Source: Desulfobacteraceae bacterium
Lineage (GTDB): Bacteria; Desulfobacterota; Desulfobacteria; Desulfobacterales; UBA11574
Direction of reading: 5' to 3'
Length of the DNA stretch: 5,525 bases
Assembly: GCA_013203195.1 (NCBI GenBank)
Contig: JABMQM010000082.1
Location: 1 to 5,525 of the forward strand
Numbering within the stretch: the stretch's first letter is position 1; each line of letters starts with the position of its first letter. Of the stretch, positions 1 to 5,325 are shown one piece after another. Position numbers and translations under genes: made by a program. The notes under the pieces are model-generated. The model saw only the letters and a program-made list of their open reading frames with translations. It made no database searches and was not told the origin of the DNA.

Positions 1-1
1 G

Positions 2-574
2 GCTATTACCACTCCGAGCCATGAGTCGGTGCGGCGAGCCATGGCGATTCAGCTGATCATTAACCGTGAGTGGGGTTTGGCCGGGAATGAAAACATGTAT
101 CAGGGAAGCTTTGTGGTCGAAGAGCTGACCCGTCTGGTGGAAGAAGCGGTTCTAATGGAGTATGACCGGATTACCGAGCGCGGGGGTGTTCTGGGGGCCA
201 TGGAGACCGGCTATCAGCGCAGTAAAATTCAAGAGGAATCGATCTTTTATGAAAACTTGAAACATACCGGAGAGTTGCCCCTCGTCGGTGTTAACATCTT
301 CCGAGACCCGGATGCCAACCTGGAGGAGTTGTCTGAATGTGTTGAACTTGCCCGGGCGACCGAAGCTGAAAAACAGTCGCAGTTGGGGCGCCTTGAAGCT
401 TTCAAAAAGCGCCATGAGAAGACGGCCCCTGCGGCCCTGCAGCGTCTCCAGGAAACTGCCCTGTCCGGAAGCAACATGTTTGCCGAACTTATGGAAGCCG
501 TCAAGGTGTGCTCTCTCGGCCAGATTACCCAGGCGCTGTATGATGTGGGGGGGCAGTATCGACGTAACATGTAA
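2..574 (+). CDS. icmF: IcmF-like fused isobutyryl-CoA mutase, C-terminal part (5' end outside window)
   Basis: The frame is open from the first complete codon at position 2 to the TAA at 572-574, giving 190 residues. An internal GTG at 29 is only an ORF-caller start, because the family match (HESVRRAMAIQLIINRE) begins upstream of it. The fragment is the end of the TIM-barrel domain of a B12-dependent acyl-CoA mutase. Typical stretches are QGSFVVEELT, ITERGGVLGAMETGYQR, KIQEESIFYE and LKHTGELPLVGVN. IcmF interconverts isobutyryl-CoA and butyryl-CoA, or similar branched and linear acyl-CoAs, using adenosylcobalamin. In this family the cobalamin domain and the MeaI-type GTPase chaperone precede the mutase domain. 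The protein ends in CSLGQITQALYDVGGQYRRNM with no cobalamin domain after the barrel. That excludes a standard single-chain methylmalonyl-CoA mutase and fits IcmF. A mutase subunit with a separate B12 protein remains possible, since the N-terminal domains cannot be seen. The substrate cannot be set from this part. Confidence 0.85.
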   Translation, partial: AITTPSHESVRRAMAIQLIINREWGLAGNENMYQGSFVVEELTRLVEEAVLMEYDRITERGGVLGAMETGYQRSKIQEESIFYENLKHTGELPLVGVNIFRDPDANLEELSECVELARATEAEKQSQLGRLEAFKKRHEKTAPAALQRLQETALSGSNMFAELMEAVKVCSLGQITQALYDVGGQYRRNM

Positions 575-605
575 ATATTTTCAGCTCATAAATGGTTATT
601 TTCCC

Positions 606-747
606 GATGAGCGGCGTTCTCCGCGGGTTTCCGCCCTCGACGTACTAAAGTACGCCTCCCCGCAACAGCGGGACAGGCGGGCGAAAACCCTTGCTTGTCC
701 CGCCATAGCCCTTTTTTTGGGCGACGGCGGATGCGGCCTTGCTCATC
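606..747. repeat. 142-bp multi-helix inverted-repeat element after icmF (REP/MITE-like or structured RNA)
   Basis: The segment begins with GATGAGC (606-612) and ends with its exact reverse complement GCTCATC (741-747). The stem continues inward as GGC 613-615 with GCC 736-738, then, after a 4x4 internal loop, TCCGC 620-624 with GCGGA 727-731. Inside, 625-636 pairs with 679-690 (11 of 12 positions). That arm encloses two hairpins: CGTACT-AA-AGTACG (641-654) and CCCGC-aaca-GCGGG (659-672). A further hairpin, GCCC-T7-GGGC, lies at 708-722. An alternative 8-bp pairing, GCGGGACA 668-675 with TGTCCCGC 696-703, would compete with two of these. The T-run at 712-718 directly follows GCCC, which can pair with GGGC at 679-682, so the element may also end icmF transcription. 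ORFs across it are low-complexity and look spurious. The nested palindromes suggest an interspersed repeat or a folded RNA; only one copy is visible here. Confidence 0.6.
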
Positions 748-791
748 AAAAAAATTGCTCATTTCTGAATTGGACACCCTTCGTGTTTATT

Positions 792-821
792 TTGGATTCG
801 TGGATGGACACTAGTTATAAA
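792..821 (+). promoter_or_regulatory. Weak candidate promoter for the NUDIX gene
   Basis: TTGGAT (792-797) and TATAAA (816-821) are 18 bp apart. The -10 matches the consensus at 5 of 6 positions, but the -35 at only 3 of 6. The -10 lies inside the first arm of an inverted repeat (815-841), so a start near 828 would leave only part of that hairpin in the RNA. Two TGGACAC copies (771-777 and 805-811) flank the -35. This is a weak call in AT-rich DNA. Confidence 0.25.
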
Positions 822-911
822 ATCACTGCGCGATTTTATAAAACGTCCCGCTTAATGCGGGACTTAAACCTTATGCAAAATTATTGCATCATAAAATCAA
901 CGGATTTTTTT
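815..911 (+). promoter_or_regulatory. Hairpin-rich, attenuator-like leader before the NUDIX gene
   Basis: Four related blocks occur in order: TTATAAAATC (815-824), its exact complement GATTTTATAA (832-841), ATAAAATC (891-898) and GATTTT (903-908) followed by more T. Blocks 1 and 2 pair over 10 bp. Blocks 3 and 4 form a 6-bp hairpin with an AACG loop that runs into the T7 at 905-911. Alternatively, blocks 2 and 3 pair over 8 bp, which excludes both other pairings. Two separate hairpins sit between them: GTCCCGC-ttaat-GCGGGAC (845-863) and ATGCAA-aatta-TTGCAT (873-889). The inverted repeats are seen directly; a role in attenuation is inference. The terminator-like hairpin is AU-rich and weak, and the start codon lies only 16 bases past the T-run. 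The leader has no recognisable riboswitch. Confidence 0.35.
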
Positions 912-927
912 AACGCTAAGTTTCTTA

Positions 928-1530
928 ATGGCTAAAGTGATCACCAAAATCGATTCTTCCTGCCTTAAAAAAATCATCCGGAAGGCAAAACTTCCTCAGC
1001 CGCCGGCTGATACCGCCTATCAGCCGACCTGTGTGTTTATGTTGCTCTTTGGCGAAGATGAGCCTCGAATTTTAGCAATCCAGAAATCTGACACCGAAGG
1101 ATATCCGTGGCGGAATCAAGTGGCTCTGCCCGGCGGCCATGTAGAATTGAAAGATGCGGGTCCTGTTGATACCGCCTATCGTGAACTTGAAGAAGAGCTT
1201 AACATCACCCGCAATCAGGTTGACTTTATCGGTTCAATGGGACATTTTCAGACCATCAACCATAAAGACATCCAGGTGTTTATTGGCTTATGGAACGGAG
1301 AGGGACCCGTGCGGTTCGACGCAGATGAAATTGCCAGAGTGCTTGATGTACCTTTGAAAGCGCTTGTCAAAACGCATATTATGGCCGGCTTTCACGGTAT
1401 CTCGCCGCCGACCGATGCTCTTGAATATCCTTTAAAGGATGTGGTCATTTGGGGTGTTACCGCCAGAATACTGCATCACTTCATAGAACTTTTGTATCCT
1501 TTTATTAATAAAAATCGATATCTTATTTAG
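928..1530 (+). CDS. NUDIX hydrolase, NudL/CoA diphosphatase-like
   Basis: This is a 200-residue NUDIX-fold phosphohydrolase. The NUDIX box spans residues 69-93: G69, G70, D76, then R85 E86 L87 E88 E89 E90 L91 N92 I93. The metal-binding REuxEE core is intact; the usual glycine near its end is Asn92. The sequence PWRNQVALPGG just before the box, and the Gly-Gly to Arg-Glu spacing with an acidic residue at D76, resemble NudL/YeaB enzymes as I recall them. Those cleave coenzyme A to 3',5'-ADP and 4'-phosphopantetheine; whether this protein does so is inference, and another nucleoside-diphosphate substrate is possible. Residues 36-51 (VFMLLFGEDEPRILAI) are the first NUDIX strands. No signal peptide is seen. 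ATG 928 is the only plausible start, since an in-frame stop lies at 892-894 and no ATG, GTG or TTG intervenes. There is no clear Shine-Dalgarno; a T-run and weak hairpin precede it. The 3' end faces the minus-strand gene at 1534. Confidence 0.85.
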   Translation: MAKVITKIDSSCLKKIIRKAKLPQPPADTAYQPTCVFMLLFGEDEPRILAIQKSDTEGYPWRNQVALPGGHVELKDAGPVDTAYRELEEELNITRNQVDFIGSMGHFQTINHKDIQVFIGLWNGEGPVRFDADEIARVLDVPLKALVKTHIMAGFHGISPPTDALEYPLKDVVIWGVTARILHHFIELLYPFINKNRYLI

Positions 1531-1533
1531 TGT

Positions 1534-1791
1534 CTATTTAGAAAATTTATATGCGTATCGTTTTATCAGCCGGGTTATAGTGGAAACGATCACCGCGCAG
1601 CTCATTACCATTAATAGAACGGGAACCCAAATGTGCTCATGATACTCAAAGTATTCACGAACAACCGAGACACCGGCAAAAGCGAACAGCAAAACAAAAA
1701 ACATGAATACAATCATAATTAAGCATGCTGCCTCAGAATCGTACCAGGGAACAATAATTTTTCTAAACATTGGGTTTTGATCTAGACGCAT
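1534..1791 (-). CDS. Small two-helix membrane protein of unknown function
   Basis: I do not recognise a named family. The 85-residue product has a polar N-terminus ending in NPMFRKIIVPWYDSE, a hydrophobic helix at about residues 21-43 (ACLIMIVFMFFVLLFAFAG), a short polar loop REYFEYHEH (45-53), and a second helix at about 54-72 (IWVPVLLMVMSCAVIVSTI). It ends in basic RLIKRYAYKFSK. The positive-inside rule puts both termini in the cytoplasm and the acidic/His loop outside. The clean two-helix layout argues for a real gene, as does its fit between neighbours: 3 bp from the NUDIX stop and divergent from the ChaN-like gene 137 bp away. The start is the first ATG (1789-1791), with GAAAAG nine bases upstream as a weak ribosome site. 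Met8 is an alternative start without a better site. No catalytic or metal motif is evident. Confidence 0.65.
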   Translation of the reverse strand: MRLDQNPMFRKIIVPWYDSEAACLIMIVFMFFVLLFAFAGVSVVREYFEYHEHIWVPVLLMVMSCAVIVSTITRLIKRYAYKFSK

Positions 1792-1842
1792 AACACCAAG
1801 CTTTTCAAATCATTCAGACTAAAAGGCAAAAATAATATAGTA

Positions 1843-1871
1843 TTGCCAATTTATAATTAACCAGTTATTAA
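1843..1871 (+). promoter_or_regulatory. Candidate promoter of the ChaN-like gene
   Basis: TTGCCA (1843-1848, 5 of 6 to TTGACA) and TATTAA (1866-1871, 4 of 6 to TATAAT) are separated by 17 bp. Transcription would start near 1878, leaving a leader of about 50 bases before the ATG at 1929. One copy of the ACCAGTTA repeat (1860-1867) covers the start of the -10. On the other strand, a TATATT (1839-1834) could serve the small membrane gene, but I see no good -35 for it. Confidence 0.4.
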
Positions 1872-1910
1872 ATCACGAAGCGACCAGTTAACTTTTAACA
1901 CGCAAGCGAC
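1860..1910. repeat. Two overlapping sets of short direct repeats in the divergent spacer
   Basis: ACCAGTTA occurs at 1860-1867 and 1883-1890, 23 bp apart (close to two helical turns), around the proposed -10 and start site. A second pair overlaps it: CACGAAGCGAC (1874-1884) and CACGCAAGCGAC (1899-1910), which differ by one inserted C. Such paired repeats at a promoter could be a regulator's operator. The regulator is unknown and chance is possible in so short a spacer. Confidence 0.3.
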
Positions 1911-1928
1911 AACAAAAGCAATACACAG

Positions 1929-2861
1929 ATGAAACAAGTTCAACACCAAAATAAAATCAGACTAATAAAATGGTTAGGCAGAGCTTGCTTCTGCGCGGTC
2001 TTAATGAGTTTAATGTGGGGGTGCACTGTGGCACCAAAAAGACTTTTCATAAAGGACTTGTCGACTTCTTTCGATGCAGGAACTATCATTTCCACAAAAA
2101 CGGGAGAAGCGGTATCTTTTGATGATTTATTGGCGGACCTGTTCGGAGCCCGAGTAATATATATAGGGGAGCGACATTTCGACCCGGCTCATCATCGCAT
2201 TCAGCTTGATATAATCAAAGCGGTTTACCAGACTCATCCGAATCTAGTCGTCGGTATGGAAATGTTCGATCAGACCTACCAACCTATATTGGATCTATGG
2301 TCAGCCGGCGAACTGGATCAAAAGACGTTTTTAAAAAAGGTGCACTGGTATGCCAACTGGAAATATAATTTTGAACTATACAAAGATATTCTTGAATTTA
2401 TCAAGCAGGAAAAGATCCGACTGGTTGGCCTGAATGTCCCTTTCCATATCCCTCCCAAAATAGCCGAGGGAGGTGTCGAGAACCTGCTTGACGATGATAG
2501 AAAGCACATTCCCCCAAGCATCGACACTTCCAACGAAGCTCACAGGGCGTATGTGGAGGAGATCTTCAACCAGCACCATGGAACCAGGATTGATAATTTT
2601 GATTTTTTTTACGAGGCCCAGTGCGTGTGGGAAGATACCATGGCGACCTCGGTGGCCCTTAATATGAAGGATGATCTGATGATAGTTATAGCCGGAAGCG
2701 GCCATATAATCCGCAAATTCGGCATACCGGACAGGGCCTTCAGGCAGACAGGTGCCGATTTTAGGACTATCTATCCGGCAACTGCCGGAGATGAAGCCGA
2801 GAGCGATTACGCCGATTATATCTGGGTAACATCCCGGGAAAAACCCCACCCCAAAAAATAA
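1929..2861 (+). CDS. ChaN-like (DUF399, Tiki/EreA-superfamily) lipoprotein
   Basis: The 310-residue product begins with a basic stretch (K2-K15) and a hydrophobic core (about 16-31) ending at Cys32 in SLMWGC. This reads as a lipoprotein signal, although Met at -3 and Trp at -2 make the lipobox non-ideal. The mature part carries the ChaN core: VIYIGERHFDPAHH (76-89) with the GExH motif as G80 E81 R82 H83 and the pair H88 H89; GMEMF (109-113, E111); and AGSGH (255-259, H259) in the strand MIVIAGSGHIIRKFG. Campylobacter ChaN binds haem and is linked to iron uptake, and related folds include Tiki proteases and erythromycin esterases. I infer a membrane-anchored periplasmic or outer-membrane protein; haem binding is not proven, and hydrolase activity is an alternative. 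No TonB receptor or iron transporter lies in the window to support iron uptake. ATG 1929 has only a weak ribosome site (ACAG) but gives a complete signal peptide. The gene appears to be transcribed alone. Confidence 0.82.
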   Translation: MKQVQHQNKIRLIKWLGRACFCAVLMSLMWGCTVAPKRLFIKDLSTSFDAGTIISTKTGEAVSFDDLLADLFGARVIYIGERHFDPAHHRIQLDIIKAVYQTHPNLVVGMEMFDQTYQPILDLWSAGELDQKTFLKKVHWYANWKYNFELYKDILEFIKQEKIRLVGLNVPFHIPPKIAEGGVENLLDDDRKHIPPSIDTSNEAHRAYVEEIFNQHHGTRIDNFDFFYEAQCVWEDTMATSVALNMKDDLMIVIAGSGHIIRKFGIPDRAFRQTGADFRTIYPATAGDEAESDYADYIWVTSREKPHPKK

Positions 2862-2911
2862 GCCGGAATATCTGTAATTCTTAAAAATCTTTAACCCAGA
2901 TTACCACCATA

Positions 2912-2927
2912 GCACTATATATTGAAA
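2912..2927. promoter_or_regulatory. NrdR-like box 1 (distal)
   Basis: The 16 bases gcaCtAtATaTtGaaa match the known NrdR palindrome (acaCwAtATaTwGtgt, from memory) at about 12 of 16 positions, including an unbroken central run from C to G. NrdR is the zinc-finger/ATP-cone repressor of ribonucleotide reductase genes and binds tandem boxes. The downstream gene is nrdD, the expected target. Confidence 0.6.
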
Positions 2928-2934
2928 TTACTAA

Positions 2935-2964
2935 TTGACAAACAACAAGATATTGCGTTATGAA
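2935..2964 (+). promoter_or_regulatory. nrdD promoter
   Basis: A perfect -35 TTGACA (2935-2940) is followed after 18 bp by TATGAA (2959-2964, 4 of 6 to TATAAT). The -35 lies between the two NrdR-like boxes, and the second box fills the spacer up to the -10. Bound NrdR would therefore block RNA polymerase directly. Transcription would start near 2971 and give a leader of about 165 bases before the GTG at 3135. Confidence 0.5.
2943..2958. promoter_or_regulatory. NrdR-like box 2 (proximal)
   Basis: The bases caaCaAgATaTtGcgt also match the NrdR palindrome at about 12 of 16 positions. The box starts exactly 31 bp after box 1, leaving a 15-bp gap, which is about three helical turns and the arrangement described for NrdR operators. 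The spacing strengthens both calls. Confidence 0.58.
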
Positions 2965-3046
2965 AAGAACTGTTTTTGAAAACACACAGCTTCCCGACAA
3001 CGTATCTGCCCGTCTTGTTGTAGACATTATTAGAAGCGAACGTATG

Positions 3047-3075
3047 CGAGACCTTTGAAATTTGCAAAGGTCTCG
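3047..3075 (+). promoter_or_regulatory. 11-bp stem-loop in the nrdD leader
   Basis: CGAGACCTTTG (3047-3057) is exactly complementary to CAAAGGTCTCG (3065-3075), with a 7-base loop (aaatttg). No T-run follows, so it is not a classical terminator. It lies 47 bases before the ribosome binding site. AGCGAA (3035-3040) and TTCGCT (3114-3119) could close a longer-range stem around it. It may protect the mRNA, control translation or bind a protein; which of these is not visible. Confidence 0.5.
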
Positions 3076-3122
3076 TCTGCAACAGCACGCATCCTTGAGA
3101 CTTGTAAGACTAATTCGCTGTA

Positions 3123-3129
3123 GAGGTGA
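3123..3129 (+). promoter_or_regulatory. nrdD ribosome binding site that decides the start
   Basis: GAGGTGA matches seven consecutive bases complementary to the 16S rRNA 3' end. It lies 5 bases before the GTG at 3135. The in-frame GTG at 3126 overlaps this motif and has no ribosome site of its own, so 3135 is preferred. Confidence 0.7.
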
Positions 3130-3134
3130 CATCA

Positions 3135-5240
3135 GTGTTCGAAGAGATAAAAAAACGCCATGGAAGTGCTGTAGAGTTCGATTCGTCAAAAATCACCACA
3201 GCAATTGCAAAAGCCGGCAAGGCCACGGGAGAATTCGAGGAAAGGGATGCCCGCAAGCTGACGCTTCGCGTTTTAACCCTGGCGCACGAACTGCGTCTGG
3301 GCTCCATTCCCGAAGTCGAAGAGATTCAGGATATTGTTGAAAGAGTGCTGCTCGACTCGCCCTTTTATAAAACAGCCAAAGCATATATTCTGTACAGAGA
3401 ACAGCATGCCCAGATCAGAAAGATTGCCACCAAGGCCAGCATTGATCTTGTTGAGCACTATATCAGGAAGCTGGATTGGAAAATCAAAGAAAACAGCAAT
3501 ATGTGCTATTCCCTCCAGGGCCTTAACAATTATATCTCTTCAGATGTAACTTCAGAGTATTGGTTGAACAGCATCTATCCTCCAGAGATCAGGTCTGCCC
3601 ATATTAACGGCGATCTTCATATTCACGATCTTAGCCTTCTTTCCGTTTATTGTGTGGGATGGGACCTGCAGGATTTGCTTAAAACAGGTTTCAAAGGCGT
3701 TGAAGGTAAGGTCGAAAGTGCTCCCCCAAAGCATCTCAGATCAGCTCTGGGGCAAATCGTCAATTTTTTCTATACACTGCAGGGCGAGGCCGCAGGCGCC
3801 CAGGCTTTTTCAAACTTTGACACCCTGCTGGCACCCTTTGTACGCTTTGATAATCTGAATTACAAAGAGGTTAAACAGGCGCTTCAGGAATTTGTTTTTA
3901 ACATAAACATCCCCACACGAGTCGGTTTCCAGACACCCTTCACCAACATTACCATGGACCTCAATGTACCTAACATCCTGAAAGACCAGCCGGTCATCAT
4001 TGGTGGAACCGAGCAGAGCGAAACGTATGCCGATTTCCAGCCGGAACTGGATATGATCAACAGGGCCTTTGCCGAAGTGATGATGGCGGGTGATGCCAAG
4101 GGGAGAGTCTTTACGTTTCCCATTCCTACTTATAATATTACGGCCGATTTTGACTGGGACAATCCAAGCTTTGAGATGATCTGGCAAATGACGGGCAAGT
4201 ACGGAATCCCCTATTTTTCCAACTTTGTTAATTCCGATCTTTCCCCTGAAGACGCCAGGTCCATGTGCTGCCGGCTGCGTCTTGACAATCGGGAGCTTTT
4301 GAAAAGGGGTGGCGGACTGTTTGGCGCCAACCCCCTGACCGGGTCGATCGGTGTGGTAACCATCAACCTGCCACGCATCGGATATCTTTCTGAAAACGAA
4401 GAAGACTTTTTATCGCGTGTAAAAGAAAAAGTGCATCTTGCCGCTGAAAGTCTTTCCATTAAAAGGAAGATACTTGAAAAATTTACGGATAGAAATCTCT
4501 ATCCTTATTCCAAATATTATTTAAGAGCGATTAAGAACGGCAATGGGCTCTACTGGAAGAATCATTTTTCCACTATCGGCATAATCGGCATGAACGAGGC
4601 CTGTATAAATTTCATGGGAAAAGATATTGCCTCTGAGCCCGGACAGACCTTTTCACTGAGAGTTATGGATTTTATCCGCGACTTGATAGCAGAAACACAG
4701 GATACAACCGGCGAAATTTTCAACCTTGAAGCCACGCCTGCGGAAGGAACCTCATATCGCCTCTGCATGCTGGACAAAAAACAGTTCCCGGATATCCATT
4801 GTGCCAATGAAGCTGAATATCGCCAAGGAGCCGCTCCATACTACACCAACTCCACCCAGCTTCCGGTAAACTATTCCGATGATATTTTTGAATCCCTGAT
4901 GCTCCAGGATAGTCTGCAGTCAAAATATTCCGGCGGAACGGTTTTCCATATTTTCCTCGGGGAACAGGTCACTGATACAGAGGTTATCAAAGGGCTGATC
5001 AAAAAAACAACCTCCAATTTCCGGCTGCCATATTTTACGCTGACACCTACATTCAGCGTATGTCCATCTCACGGCTATCTGGTCGGCAGACAGGACAAAT
5101 GTTCGTCTTGCAAACAGGATACCGAAGTCTACTCAAGGGTGGTCGGCTATTTAAGGCCGGTTAAGCAATGGAATTACGGCAAGCAAGCTGAATTTGACAC
5201 AAGAAAAACATTCAGGCTCGATTCCTCTTCCGCCCTCTAA
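3135..5240 (+). CDS. nrdD: Anaerobic (class III) ribonucleoside-triphosphate reductase NrdD
   Basis: This oxygen-sensitive glycyl-radical enzyme makes deoxyribonucleotides from ribonucleoside triphosphates in the cytoplasm. The 701 residues are close to the usual NrdD length. An N-terminal ATP-cone (about residues 3-95), the allosteric overall-activity domain, is followed by the ten-stranded barrel. Family stretches include NGDLHIHDLSLLSVYCVGWD (158-177), the loop cysteines C378-C379 in SMCCRLRLD, KRGGGLFGANPLTGSIGVV, STIGIIGMNEAC, EATPAEGTSY and PYYTNSTQLPV. The C-terminus has a metal site, C643-P-S-H646 and C656-S-S-C659, and the radical motif RVVGY with Gly671. The set MCCRLRLD to GSIGVV resembles the Thermotoga NrdD group, which may not use formate as reductant; that subtype is inference. 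Activation needs the radical-SAM activase NrdG, which is not found in the following 285 bp. An alternative GTG at 3126 would add three residues. NrdR control is indicated upstream. No frameshift or missing core motif is seen. Confidence 0.96.
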   Translation: MFEEIKKRHGSAVEFDSSKITTAIAKAGKATGEFEERDARKLTLRVLTLAHELRLGSIPEVEEIQDIVERVLLDSPFYKTAKAYILYREQHAQIRKIATKASIDLVEHYIRKLDWKIKENSNMCYSLQGLNNYISSDVTSEYWLNSIYPPEIRSAHINGDLHIHDLSLLSVYCVGWDLQDLLKTGFKGVEGKVESAPPKHLRSALGQIVNFFYTLQGEAAGAQAFSNFDTLLAPFVRFDNLNYKEVKQALQEFVFNINIPTRVGFQTPFTNITMDLNVPNILKDQPVIIGGTEQSETYADFQPELDMINRAFAEVMMAGDAKGRVFTFPIPTYNITADFDWDNPSFEMIWQMTGKYGIPYFSNFVNSDLSPEDARSMCCRLRLDNRELLKRGGGLFGANPLTGSIGVVTINLPRIGYLSENEEDFLSRVKEKVHLAAESLSIKRKILEKFTDRNLYPYSKYYLRAIKNGNGLYWKNHFSTIGIIGMNEACINFMGKDIASEPGQTFSLRVMDFIRDLIAETQDTTGEIFNLEATPAEGTSYRLCMLDKKQFPDIHCANEAEYRQGAAPYYTNSTQLPVNYSDDIFESLMLQDSLQSKYSGGTVFHIFLGEQVTDTEVIKGLIKKTTSNFRLPYFTLTPTFSVCPSHGYLVGRQDKCSSCKQDTEVYSRVVGYLRPVKQWNYGKQAEFDTRKTFRLDSSSAL

Positions 5241-5243
5241 AGT

Positions 5244-5269
5244 TGAATTCGTGACTCTTTACGAATTCA
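5244..5269 (+). terminator. Stem-loop directly after nrdD (possible 3' end signal)
   Basis: TGAATTCGT (5244-5252) pairs exactly with ACGAATTCA (5261-5269) around an 8-base loop, starting 4 bases after the nrdD stop. There is no T-run after it (tcaatccta), and the stem is AT-rich, so it is a poor intrinsic terminator. It could instead mark and protect the mRNA 3' end. Confidence 0.35.
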
Positions 5270-5290
5270 TCAATCCTAACCGGAAAAGTC

Positions 5291-5325
5291 ATAACAAATA
5301 AATATTTGCCCTAAATAACAAATAA
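5291..5325. repeat. 11-bp direct repeat ATAACAAATAA
   Basis: ATAACAAATAA occurs at 5291-5301 and 5315-5325, exactly 24 bp apart, with TATTTGCCC between the copies. It is AT-rich, so chance cannot be excluded. A paired operator for a gene to the right is possible. Confidence 0.35.

Noticed and set aside
668..718. A stand-alone intrinsic terminator for icmF
   Set aside because: The strong 8-bp stem ends 8 bases before the T-run, and the stem that abuts the T-run has only 4 bp. The region is better described as part of the larger element.
586..777. A 63-residue minus-strand frame across the folded element
   Set aside because: It is rich in Arg, Gly and Pro as expected from GC-rich palindromes, with no ribosome site or recognisable fold. 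It is best seen as a by-product of the repeat.
288..935. A 215-residue plus-strand frame overlapping icmF and the intergenic region
   Set aside because: It is out of frame with the clear IcmF match and continues through the hairpin element. Its composition is not protein-like.
1511..1545. A bidirectional terminator between the convergent stop codons
   Set aside because: The sequence is AT-rich, but I find no stem of useful length.
2376..2849. A 157-residue minus-strand frame opposite the ChaN-like gene
   Set aside because: It is a shadow of a well-supported gene, with no motif or start signal.
2960..3058. A 32-residue ATG frame (MKRTVFENTQ...) in front of nrdD, a possible leader peptide
   Set aside because: Its ATG overlaps the predicted -10, so it would not be in the transcript. 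It has no ribosome site and no regulatory codon run.
3056..3075. UGA at 3056-3058 inside a hairpin as a selenocysteine site
   Set aside because: The frame after the UGA encodes nothing recognisable, and the hairpin includes the UGA rather than following it at the usual spacing.
2881..3189. A 102-residue minus-strand frame over the nrdD control region
   Set aside because: It covers the promoter, NrdR-like boxes and hairpin, begins inside nrdD, and has no family resemblance.
3810..4187. A 125-residue minus-strand frame inside nrdD
   Set aside because: It lies wholly opposite highly conserved NrdD coding sequence and lacks a start signal.
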